Below are positions 35,830-46,900 of a stretch of 64,000 nt of DNA, in pieces. Every line of letters begins with the position of its first letter. The first letter of the stretch is position 1. A program made the position numbers and the translations under genes. Source of the DNA: Triplophysa rosa (Eukaryota > Chordata > Actinopteri > Cypriniformes > Nemacheilidae); NCBI RefSeq assembly GCF_024868665.1, contig NC_079908.1, positions 196,415 to 260,414 of the forward strand. Direction: 5' to 3'. The notes below the pieces were generated by a model. It made no database searches and was not told where the DNA came from. It saw only the letters and a list, made by a program, of their open reading frames with translations.

Positions 35830-37640
35830 GTCCCGCTGTTCTCATGGGTGCAACACACTCATTGAGGAGGGGGATGGGCACAATGCCTGCTTCCAGTACG
35901 CTGGGGCAGACGTTGTGGATACGTCCTGCCCGCACTGAAGGCGGTGACGATTCAGACGTTGCGTCACAGGTGGCTGTGTTCCCACGGGACTCAGCCACCA
36001 CCTCGTTTGCTCCCCGTTCCATGGCGGCAGGACTACGGCCCTGCCGTCCGCTACGGCAAGCAGCGAGGGTGATATGGGGATTACTGTGAGCAATAATCCG
36101 CCAGCCACGGGCTCACGGACCGTTCACACCTCGTCTTGCTCGTCTGACCGTTCCACCGTCTTATTCCTCAATCACGTATTCGGACACGATGCGTGATGAT
36201 GAGATGTCTCCTGCAGCATCGGGGGGTGACGTACTGCCATCCGACTCCGACGATTCCTCGGGCTCCCTCCCTCGGGGGGTCGAGCCCAGGAAAAAGCGGA
36301 CGTCGAGATGTCGGCCATGCTTTCCCAGGCCGCCGTGAGTGTTGGGTTGCAGTGCCCGCACTGCCTCTCCCGGCACTCGCGGCTGGCTACATGGCGCATC
36401 GGGTTTGAGCGCGGCTCCAAGCCGCGCCCGCCCCCAGTGCCGTGTTTACCGGAAGTGCATGAGGAACTTTGTAAGACCTGGAACGCCCCTTCCCGGCACG
36501 TTTCACGTCAAACAAAGTTCTGTCACACTCTCTTCCCTCGAGGTTGAGACAGCTGGAGGATACGTCGGTGTCCCCCAGGTGGAGTATGCCGCCGCAGTGC
36601 ACTCGTGCCCGTAGGTGGCGGCCACCTGGGGGGCTCGACCTAGACTCCCATCCAAAGCATGTGGTGTCTCGGCATCTCTGGTGTCGAGAGCTTACATTGC
36701 GGTGGACCAAGCTGCCTCCTCTCTCCACGCTATTGCTCCTGCCAGGCCAGGGCGTTGAGAGAGTTCCACGAGAGTAAGACCGACCCAGCGCTTATGCAGG
36801 AACTCCGCGCCGCCACCGACCTCGCTCTACGGGCGACCAAGGTGACCACGCGGGCCCTGGGTCGGACGATGTCCACACTTGTGGTCCATGAGAAACTCCT
36901 CTGGCCGATCCTTGGGCAGATGAGTAACGCTGAGAAGGTCTGCTTTCTCGACGCACCCGTCTCGCAAGGGGGGGCTGGTTGGTGTTACTGTCGAGCCGCA
37001 GCGGCCCCGCTCACCCCCCGCCCGTCGGGGGGGGCGCGAGACCCGCACTCGACCTCCCCTGGAGGGTTCTCGACAGTAGGAAGCAGTCCTCCGTGCCGCA
37101 ACTCGGCCGTCGAGTCCCGTGCACTGTCTGCTTCCCGGCAGCCCTGGTCCTCTTCGACGCCCTCCAGCTCTGGCGCCCCCCACTCAGGCTGCCCCCCTGG
37201 AGGAGACAGCGAAGAGGAGACCATCGCCCCATCAGCAGCCGCGGCGAAGCGGCTGTCATGGGAAGACCTCAGGGGGATCGAGGCTACCATTGGGCCCGAC
37301 CCCAGCCACATCGCTGGGAAGTCGGAGAGGGATGGATCCTGCCCCGTATCTCCATCTGCTGGCCCCCTCCGGGGGGCTAGCGCCCACTTACTCTCAAAAA
37401 AGGAGAGTTTCCTCTCTCTCTGGGCTACCACAGCCGCTCTCACCCTCTGCACGACGGTGAACGGCAAACTCGACGTTGCGTCATGGCGAAGCGCAATGTC
37501 GAGTATAAACACCAGCCTTCAGCACTCTCAGACAGACAGTGCGTCGAGCCGGACAATCGCCAGGCAGGAAAAACAGCAGAGCCGATCTCCTCCCCGGGGG
37601 TCCTCCCCCGGCAAGGAATCCGTAGTGTCCGAGATGTTCA
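35830..37640 (+). pseudogene. DIRS copy 2 gag-like region
   Basis: Frames 35675-35938, 36308-36547 and 36659-37864 carry the same blocks as copy 1: LSRCSHGCNTLIEEGDGHNA with a CPH zinc-binding segment, CMRNFVRPGTPL, LRATKVTTRALGRTMSTLVV and QMSNAEKVCFLDAPVSQGG. The region is longer than in copy 1 but broken by frameshifts. The 36659-37864 frame runs directly into the reverse transcriptase. Confidence 0.7.
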
Positions 37641-38180
37641 GCGGGTTCTACAGCCCGTACTTCATTGTCCCCAAGAAAGGCGGAGGGTTGCGCCCTATCT
37701 TGGATCTGCGTGTTCTGAACAGGCACCTACACAAGTTGCCTTTCAGGATGGTCACGCAGAAGCGCATCCTGGCGTCCGTCAGGCGTCAGGACTGGTTCAT
37801 GGCAATCGACCTGAAGGACGCGTACTTTCATGTCTCGATCCTCCCTCGACATCGGCCGTTCTGACGGTTCGCGTTCGAGGGACGGGCATATCAGTACAGG
37901 GTCCTCCCCTTCGGTCTGTCCCTGTCTCCACGAGTCTTTATGAAGGTCGTGGAAGCCGCCCTCCTTCCCCGTAGGGAAGGAGGTGTGTGGGTACTAACTA
38001 TCTCGATGACTGGCTCAAGTTTTGGCACACTCTCGAGATCTGTTGTGTACACACAGGGACCTGGTGCTCCGGCACCTAGATCGGTGGGGCTACAGGTCAA
38101 CTGAGAAAAGAGCAAGCTCTCCCCGGTGCAGAGCATCCTCTTTCTCGGTATGGAACTCGACTCTGTCCTCACGAGCGGCC
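37634..38180 (+). pseudogene. DIRS copy 2 reverse transcriptase
   Basis: The start EMFSGFYSPYFIVPKKGGGL and RPILDLRVLNRHLHKLPF are RT fingers. FMAIDLKDAYFHVSI carries the first catalytic Asp and ends at a TGA at 37862. After frameshifts, a FEGRAYQYRVLPFGLS-like and a NYLDDWLKFW-like segment (near 37996-38030) give the second catalytic box. The stop and frameshifts make the domain non-functional. Confidence 0.75.
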
Positions 38181-38339
38181 CCGCTCACCCCCCGGGGGGG
38201 GCGCGAGACCCGCGACGAGGAAGCCCGCACCCTCGCGGCCTCCCAGAGGCAGCGCGACTGACTAGCCGCCCGATCAGTGTTGAACTGCCTGAAGATCAGA
38301 CAGTCAGCGGTCCCCCTGTAACAAGAGGCTCCTGGGATA

Positions 38340-40190
38340 CATGGCATCCTCGGCGGGGGTGGTCCCCCTCGGGTCGATGCACATACGACCGCTCCAACAC
38401 TGGCTGCAGAGTCAAGTTCCTTGGAGAGCGTGGCACACCGGCAGCAGGCGTATGGTCACACGCTTTTCTGCCGACACACCCTAACCCCCTGGTCTCCATG
38501 ACCTTCTTGCGGACAGGGGTCCCCTTTGGGATGCCTCCCTGCAAGGTTGGGGTGCCGTGTGCAACGGGCAAGCAGTGTCGGGGCGGTGGACGGGCCCCCG
38601 CCTGCGTTGGCATTTCAACTGCCTAGAGTTGTTGGTTGTGCTACTTGCATTGAGGAGGCTACTACCTCTCGTGCAGGGAAGCACGTGCTGGTCCGGTCGG
38701 ACAGCACAGCTGCTGTGGCGTATTCTTTCACTCACAGCAGCTAACATGACTCGCCCGACGCCTCCTCCTCTGGAGTCAGCAGGTGATCAGCTCCCTGCGA
38801 GCCACACACATCCCAGGCGTCCTGAACCAGACAGCCGATGCGCTCTCTCGTCAGTCGACGCCTCGCGGAGAGTGGCGACTCCCTCCCCGCGCAGCCGGCT
38901 CATTTGGGGCAGTTCGGCCAGGCACAGGTGGTCCTGTTGCCTCCCCGGACTCCACCCATTGTCCGCTTTGGTACTCCCTGTCCGAGGTACCCTCGGCACG
39001 GATGCCCTTGCGCACAGCTGGCCGCGGGACAAGCGGAAGTACGCTTCCCCCCAGTGAGCCTCATTGCACAGGGCCTGTGCAAGGCCAGGGAAGAGGAGCA
39101 TCAAGTGGTACTAGTTACGCCCCTTTGGCCTAACCAGGACTTGGTTCTCGGAGCTGAGGCTCTGACAACAACTCCCCCCTGGCCGCTCCCCCTGGCGACA
39201 GCTTCCCCAGGGGAAGGGGCACGTTACGGCATCCCAGGCAAAACCTGGTCTCCATGTCTGGACGGGACGAGGAGATCCTGAGTGACCCACCCCCGGTCCG
39301 GTTGGGACGTCACTCAGGCTAGGGCTTCGGCCACTGGGCGGCTATACGCCCATAGGTGGCGCCTCTTCTCGTCCTGGTGCTCTTCTCGGCGAGAAGACCC
39401 GCGGAGTTGCTCGGTCGGGTACGAGCTGTCCCGTCCTCAAGAGAGACGGGGGAGTAACCTCTCCCCCTCCACACTGGGAATGTATGTAGCCGCTACGGCC
39501 GCTCATCATGACCCAAGTGCTGGGTAGCCTCTGGGACAGCACGACCTGGTCATTAGGTTCCTAAGGGGCGCGAGAGGGTGACCACCTTATCCGCGCTCCG
39601 TACCCTCTTGCGACCTAGGTGGCGGGCCTCAAGAGGCCCCGCCCCCTTCGAGCCTCTCGGGGTTGCCGCTCTTTCTCAGTCTTGATAAAGACGGCTTTCC
39701 GCATGGCGCTCACCTCCAAGAGGGTAGGGGATCTACAAGCACCCTCCGTGTCCACAGATTGCCTAGAACTCGGGGCCGGGATTCTCACGTTATCTTGAGA
39801 CCCCGCCCCGGCTACGTGCCCAAGGTTCCCACCACTCTCCCGAGAGACCAGGTGGTGAACCTGCAGGCGCTCCCCACCGGGGAGGAAGACCCAACCTATC
39901 CGTGTTGTGTCCAGTACGCGCACGGCGCCTCTACTTGGACCGCACGCAGAGCCCAGAAGCTCTGAGCAGCTCTTTGTCTGTTTCGGAGGTCAGCAGGAGG
40001 GCTGTCTCCAAACAGAGGCTGGCGCACTGGATCGTGGATGCCCTCGTTAGGGCATACCGATCTCTTTCGCCCCTGCCCGTTGGGGGTGAGGCACACCCCT
40101 CGTGGGCACTGGCTCAGGGCGCCTCTCTGGCAGACATCTGCAGAGCTGCGGGTTGGGCTATGCCTAACAACTCCGTGAGGTTCTAATACC
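38340..40190 (+). pseudogene. DIRS copy 2 RNase H - tyrosine recombinase, frameshifted
   Basis: The blocks of the intact copy 1 protein recur in order across changing frames: HFNCLELLVVLLALRRL (38557-39057), RSDSTAAVAY, HIPGVLNQTADALSRQ (38783-39133), APLWPNQDLVLGAEAL, then the recombinase ATGRLYAHRWRLFSSWC (39282-39527) and ASLADICRAAGWAMPNNSVR (39902-40186). The terminal Tyr codon follows a TTCTAA stop (vrF*), so the nucleophile itself is lost. No continuous product is possible. Confidence 0.75.
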
Positions 40191-40910
40191 TACGCGCGGA
40201 ACCGGTGTCAGCCCGCATCCTGGCAAGGTGTGGGACCGGCAGCCGGTAGGGCTACGCCTGCGGAAGCCCTTCCCCCTCCGGGGGGAGCAGTGGCGATCCC
40301 GCCTCACTTCTTTCCCCTCGGGTAAAGAACAGGCATTCCATCCATCACTAAGCACCCTTCCAGGGGACAGGCTGGGCAGAGCAGCCCTGCCCCCTTAGGC
40401 CGGGGAACAGTTGAGTTATCTCCCACATAGCTCTAACCGGACCTAGTGCTCCAGAGTGGTAACCCCCTCCGTGGGCTGTTCCGTCTGATGTATCCTCATG
40501 AATGGTTCCCACCTTGGCAACCCATGACCTCCCCAGGTGGACTCCCACCTTGCGGTTAACTCCTGCAGTCCGCACTTCCTCCCATGAGTTCTCCCCTGAT
40601 GGTGAGACCATGTGGTGTCTCCACTAATTCCTCCCTACGGTAGGTAGTGGCCTCTGCAGCGTTTTTCCCCCCAGGGGGGAATAATGCTTACCCAGTGGCC
40701 CGTACGGTGCCGGGCGGCTTCTCGCCATTTAGAGAATAGGCCTCCACCCGTGACGGCCGTTAGGAGCTTCCCAACTTGTGTAAAGCTCTGGGTCCCCCTT
40801 CCTCTCCACTGGAGGGTCATAATTTCGCGTTAGCGTCTTCGTCTGACTCGCCCAGGCCAGTCAACGTCGCTCCGCAGAGATTGTGACGCGGCTCAGTGCT
40901 GTGGCGTTTT

Positions 40911-41023
40911 CCATAGGAACCCCATTCTGTCGGTTCGACACAACGTCGAGAGACCGACAGAAAGGGAACGTCTTGGTTACGGATGTAACCTCGGTTCCCT
41001 GATGGAGGGAACGAGACGTTGTG
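40911..41023 (+). repeat. DIRS copy 2 internal complementary region
   Basis: It runs from ccataggaaccccattctg through cgagagaccgacagaaaggg to gagggaacgagacgttgtg, and joins sequence complementary to the left end with sequence related to the right end, exactly as in copy 1. Confidence 0.85.
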
Positions 41024-41093
41024 TCCCTCATGCCACAACACTGGCCGCCCACCCCAGCGGTCGGGGGAGGATGCTTTAGGCTCCTCGGACAAA

Positions 41094-41302
41094 AGGTGAA
41101 TGAATGAGCACGCCGGCTTCCCTCTTATACCCGGACATCCGGGGAGGAGCCCGGCATGCAAATTTCATTCGCCAATTTTTATTGGCCTTTTCTAAATACT
41201 CAGAAGATGATAGGTTCTCAAGACAAACCCATTCTGTCGGTTCGACACAACGTCTCGTTCCCTCCATCAGGGAACCGAGGTTACATCCGTAACCAAGACG
41301 TT
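41094..41302 (+). repeat. DIRS copy 2 right inverted terminal repeat
   Basis: It reads ggtgaatgaatgagcacgcc to ccgtaaccaagacgtt and is the inverted counterpart of 35647-35800. A segment reading cgacacaacgtctcgttccc suggests an internal rearrangement or gene conversion between the outer repeat and the internal complementary region. Confidence 0.8.
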
Positions 41303-41898
41303 ATGCAGGGGAATGTGGATAGCTGAATATTATATCAACAAGATATGTATAATAAATATGAGTATATAGTTGTGTATTGCACGTGTTTCTATTGCACAGT
41401 AGAACATTTAACTGTTCAAGAGGTAGATGGCCTGAGGGAAGAAACTTTTCCTATGTCTGACTGTTTTGGTGCTCAGTGCTCTGTAGCTCCGACCATACGG
41501 CAGCAAGTGTGCGGGGTGTGAGCGGTCCAGAGTGATTTTGCGAGTTCTTTTACTCACTCTGGATGAGTACATTTACATTTAGACATTTAGCAGACGCTTT
41601 TATCCAAAGCGACTTACAAAGAGTATAAGGAGCAATAAGCGATATGTCATACAGAAGCAATAATGCAATAGGTGCCAATACAAAGTTACTAGTTTTTTTA
41701 TCATAGAATATTTATTGTTGCAAATTGCATTTTACATTTTATATCACAACATATAAAATATCCTACCCAGCCTCAACAGAGCAATCCCCAATTAAAAATA
41801 AATAAATAATAATAATAATAAAAAAATAATAATAATAAAATAAAATAAAAAAACGAATATATAAAATACTGTATATGTATATGCATGTATACCTCTAC

Positions 41899-44800
41899 TC
41901 AATCCACGTCTAATGTTTTCAAGTCATTAAAAAATGTGATAAATTGTTGCCATTTTTCAAAAAACAATTCCCCCCTACCTCTGACATTGTATTTAATTTT
42001 TTTAAGTTTTAAAAAGAAGGCCAAATCTCGGAGCCACAATGAAATAGATGGTGGTTGTGGGGAGGTCCAAGACAACAGTATTCTGCGCCTTGCAACAAGA
42101 GATGCAAAAGCCACAATGTCAGTCTGTCTTCGACTAAATGGCTGACATCGAGAAGAAACGCCAAAAATTGCAATCAAAGGGCAAACAACTAACTCGACCT
42201 CTAGGACATCAGAAATTATTTTAAAGAAAGAGTTCCAAAAGTTTTGCAACTTGGGACAGAGTACAAACAAATGACTAAGATTACATGGTGAGAGTTTACA
42301 TTTATCACACTCATCTGAAACATTGGGATATATTTTAGAAAGTTTTTCCTTTTAGAGATGAGCTCTGTGAATCGTTTTAAATTGTATAAAGCTAAATCTA
42401 GTGCACGAAGTGGTGGTGCGTACATTGTCTAATACTCTATTCCAGTAGTCGTCCTCAAACTCTAAGCCAAGTTCCTCTTCCCAAGCCCTGATAGTTTTAA
42501 TGTTTTGAGAATTATCCTCTGACAAGATAATTGCATATATTTTAGAAATAATCCCACCCATTTGAGGATTTAGTTTAAATGCCTCTACCCATGGAGACTT
42601 TGTAGGCAGGGAGGGAAACCCAGAGAACAGAGAGGATGCACAGTGCCTAATTTGAAAGTAACGGAAAAGGTGAGAGGGGAGCAGATTAAATGATGAGGAT
42701 ATTTCAGAAAAGTTTGCAAATACATTATTAATAAAAAGATCTTCAAAGCATTTCAGACCTTTCTTTTCCCATAGAGAATATACAGAATCTGAAAAAGGAG
42801 GAAGAAAGAGATGATTATTGAGTATAGGAGCCAATTAAGGTTGATGCCAAGGTAAATTTAAAATGACGCCGAAATTGAAAGAAAATTTTGAGAGAAGCGC
42901 ACACTATTGGATTATCTGTGTGCTGTGAAGTGGACATGGGGAGAGAAGAAAACACCATAGCAAGAAGAGATGTTGAAATACAAGACTTAGCTTCTAAGTT
43001 GCACCATGATAAAGAGGAGGCTTTTACCCAGAACACCAATTTCTGAATATTTGCCGCCCAATAATAATACATAAAATTAGGCAAGGAGAGCCCTCCACTT
43101 AGTTGGCTTTTTTGTAGTAAAATTTTGGAAACTCTAGGGGTTTTACCTGCCCATATATAAAGGAGGTGATTAATTGGTCTATATTCTTGAAGAAAGATTT
43201 GGGCAGAAACAAAGGAATAGTTTGAAAGAGGTAAAGAAATTTAGGGAGAATATTCATTTTTACCGCATTTATCCTTCCTAATGGAGATAATGGGAGAGCT
43301 GCCCATCTTGAAAAAGCTGACATCATGTTTGAAACTAGAGGTGCAAAATTTGCTGACTTTAAGGCAGAATAAGAAAGGGTAACATTAACACCAAGATACT
43401 TAAATTTAGAACTCTCCAAGTTGAAAGGTATGTCATTCTGTTTTAATTCTTGGCCAGATTGATTTATGGGTAAACATTCACTCTTCTGTAAATTCAATTT
43501 ATACCCAGAAAAAGTGCCGAAATCATCTAATAGACGTATTATCTCAGGAATAGATGCAATTGGATCAGTAACATAGAGTAATAAGTCGTCAGCATATAAG
43601 GCTAATATATGTTCGATTCCTTTGCGGGTTATTCCTTGAAATACAGGATGTGTTCTAAACATTATTGAGAGAGGCTCAATAGCTATGGCAAAAAGTAATA
43701 GAGATAGGGGGCATCCTTGGCGTGTACCCCGTGATAAGGTGAAATACTCAGAATTAACACTGTTAGTAGAAACTGAAGCTTGAGGGTCAGCATATAGTAA
43801 ACGTATCCATGATATCAATCCATCCCCAAAACCGAATCTCTCAAGTACCCCAAAAAGATAAACCCACTCTATCCTATCAAATGCCTTTTCTGCGTCTAAT
43901 GAAATGACCACCTCAGGGGAGTCACTGTTTTGTCTTGAATATACAATATCAAAAAGAGTGTGGATGTTAGAAAACGAATACCGTCCTTTAATGAATCCGG
44001 TTTGTTCCTCTGAGATAATACTGGGAAGTATTGCCTCTAAACGAGAGGCCAACATTTTGGCTAAAATCTTAACATCAACATTGAGGAGGCTAATAGGTCT
44101 GTATGAGCTACATAATGTTGGGTCTTTCCCATATTTAGGCAATAGAGTTATAGATGCTTGTCTCAATGATGGGGGCAACTTACCTAGCTCTAAAGATTTC
44201 TCAAATACAGACAAAAGTAGTGGGGCCAATTTGACATGAAATTTCTTATAAAATTCGGATGGCAACCCATCTGGGCCAGGAGATTTCTTAGATTGCAATG
44301 AATTCATTGATTTAGTAATCTCCTCTAAGGCAATGGGCTCATCAAGTTTAGGCACCAAAAGAGAATCAACCCTAGGGAAACTGATACACCCAAGAAATTG
44401 GTTCATTTCTTCTAAATTGTTAGAAGCTTCAGTTTTATACAGAGAAGAGTAAAATTTATTAAAAGTTGAATTCATCTCTGCAGGATCTGAATTTAATGCG
44501 CCATCGGGCTTCGCAATTTGAGTATTAAAACACGAACCGGCTCGGTTGCGAAGTTGATAGGCCAAAAGGCGACCGACCTTATCCCCATATTCATAGTAAT
44601 TGCTACGTGTGTGTAACAAAAGTCACTCCGCCTCACCTGTGGATAACAAATTGAATTCTGCCTGCAAATTAAGCCTTTGTTTATGTAGTTCAGGAGTCGG
44701 GTTAAGATCGTACTGGTTATCTAAACCTTGAATATTTTCAGTTAACTTTCTTATCTCATTCCTCCGTTTTTTATTAACATAAGCGGAATAGGAAATTATC

Positions 44801-45680
44801 TGTCCTCTTAAAAAAGCCTTCAAAGTTTCCCACAGTAAAGAGAAAGAGATTGAATCGGTCTGGTTAATAAGGATAAAATCATCTATTGAATTAGAAATAT
44901 ATTCACAAAATGTTGAGTCAGATAGAAGTAGAGAATTGAACCGCCAAGGTGGCCTAGAAGTGCGAAATGAAAGTAAAAGAATATCAAGACTTAGAGGAGC
45001 ATGATCTGAAATAACAATGGGTAGATATTCAGAATTCAGAACTTGAGAAATTAGAGAATTATTGACAAAAAAATAATCTATACCAGAGAAAGATTGATGG
45101 ACATTCGAGTAGAATGAATATGTTCTTGCTGTAGGATTAAAGTGTCTCCATGGGTCAATGTAACCATTCTGAACCATGAATTCAGAAAAGATTTTTGACA
45201 TGGCAGAGGGAGCCTTCCTAACAGCACTTGATTTATCTAAATCCAGATCAATAACACAGTTTAGATCTCCCCCAAATATCAAAAGATGTGTGTTCAGAGC
45301 TGGGATCTTTGACAACAAGTTCTTAGCAAAGAGAGTATTATCAAAGTTCGGGGCATATACATTTACCAAAACTACTGGTACTTGTGAAATTTTCCCTTTC
45401 ACAATTACATATCTACCATTAACATCAGAAATAACATTGTCAATAGAAAAGTCTTATTAATCAAAATGGCAACTCCTCTAGACCTGGAATCAAAGTTGGA
45501 ATGAAAAACGTGTGATATCCAACGAGTTTGAAGCCTGCATTGTATATGTGTTTCCTGGAGGAATATAACGTCAGGTTTTTGTAGTTTCAAATGAGTCAAA
45601 ACGTTGGCTCTTTTAATGGGACCATTTAGTCCTTTCACATTCCAACTCAAGAATCTTACTGAGTTTTTGGTATCGTCCAT
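41899..45680 (-). pseudogene. L1 ORF2 endonuclease/reverse transcriptase, few disruptions
   Basis: ORF2 starts at the ATG at 45680 (MDDTKNSVRFLSWNVKGLNG). Endonuclease residues follow: FLQETH, FGGDLNCV, SDHAPLS. RT has KSPGPDGLPSEFYKKF, SSYRPISLLNVDVKILAK, SLDAEKAFDRIEW, GTRQGCPLS and the catalytic YADDLLLYV. The C-terminal domain continues in several frames to about 41899. Disruptions seen: a frameshift near 45405-45460, an in-frame TGA at 44623-44625 (consistent with CGA-to-TGA decay), and frameshifts near 43090, 42830 and 42350. The 506-codon RT frame 44619-43099 is itself intact. Confidence 0.88.
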
Positions 45681-46061
45681 CAGATTAGGTTAATATATAA
45701 GTAGAGAAAAGGCCACACGCAGATGAAAAAAAAAAAGAAGTATATATATATACTGGATAAATTACTTAACAACATTGGGGAAAAACCACCCATCAACCCT
45801 CCCCCCACCCTACCCTGAACATTGCTCCATTTCTTTTCTCCATTCTCAAACAATGGAGGCAGAACGCCAAAACTCAGGAACCTCCGATGCTCAACAAACA
45901 TATCTATTCGCATTTATCACATGAAGTCACTCCCGAACATATGAAATAACAGAAAACATTCATTTCAGGCAACCCGAAAACATTTGTCTGAATTCACTAT
46001 CAATTAACAGTACAACTGCTAATAGAACGGTGTTCTTTGCACATTTATCTCTGCATGATAC

Positions 46062-46900
46062 CTAAGAAGTTGAATACCGTTCATTAAACCATCGCTGCGC
46101 TTCTTTGGGACAGTCGAATTGAAACTTCTCATCTCGTAGGTCAATCAGCAGGCGAGCTGGGAATCTAAGAGAGAATCTCACGTTCTTCTCACGCAGGCTG
46201 TTTCTCACAGCTGAAAACGCTGCCCTCCTCATAGCGACGCCAGAGTTGAAATCAGGAAAAATGAAAACCTTATGGCTCTGATAGAAGAGTTGGTTCCAGT
46301 TCTCTCGCCGAACAGCCTTTTCTTTGTCGGTAAAGTAGTGAAACCGCACGATCATCACTCTGGGCCTTTGATTCTCCCGGTCAACCGAAGACGCGGGGCC
46401 AATACGGTGCGCTCTATCCAGCAGCGGGGGAGTTGAAAATTTTCCCGACCCGAGCACGTCCTGCAAAAATTGTGACATACAGTAAACGTAACCGGATCGC
46501 TCCCTTCTGATCCTTCGGGGATTCCGACGACCCGGAGATTGCAACGCCGTGAACGCGATTCCAAGTCCTCCACTTTCTCGGTAATTTGTTTGTTAGCCGA
46601 ACTCAACTTTAGCACCGTCTGCTCCATTGTTACAAGGCGGTCGCTGTAATCGTTCATGTGCTGATCGAGCTCGTCAATATGTTGTCCTTGTGATTCAATG
46701 TTCGAATTAAAACTCTCAAAAGACGCAACAACCGGGGCAAGAGCAGAGTCAATGGCAGCTTTCACCTGTTCTGCGATGGTAGATGATAGCTCGGAGATCA
46801 GGGCAGCACTGAGATTTTCCAGATCCAGCGGCAGCTTGTCGCCATGACTCTCTGTCATGGTCTCTGACGATTTAAGTTTCCTTTGCCGTTCAGACGCCAT
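46062..46900 (-). pseudogene. L1 ORF1 RNA-binding protein, one frameshift
   Basis: The likely start is the ATG at 46900 (MASERQRKLKSSE). An alpha-helical, heptad-rich stretch follows (SALISELSSTIAEQVKAAI to QTVLKLSSANKQITEKVEDL), the trimerising coiled coil. It leads to RSRRCNLRVVGIPEG, the start of the RRM. A frameshift near 46480-46500 moves to the second frame with the rest of the RRM (RPRVMIVRFHYFTDKEKAV) and the C-terminal domain (GVAMRRAAFSAVRNSLREKN, VRFSLRFPARLLID). The protein would coat L1 RNA and act as nucleic-acid chaperone. Length and domain order fit vertebrate L1 ORF1p. Confidence 0.85.

Larger units (their letters stand above)
35647..41302 (+). mobile_element. DIRS retrotransposon, copy 2 (full architecture, decayed)
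   Basis: A 5.7-kb element with inverted terminal repeats at 35647-35800 and 41094-41302, gag-like, reverse transcriptase, RNase H and tyrosine recombinase regions in DIRS order, and an internal complementary region at 40911-41023. It interrupts the Rex1-like LINE, whose 3' UTR resumes at 41303. It retains the RT segment that copy 1 lacks, but numerous frameshifts break every domain. The left repeat and 5' gag are shortened relative to copy 1. Confidence 0.9.
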
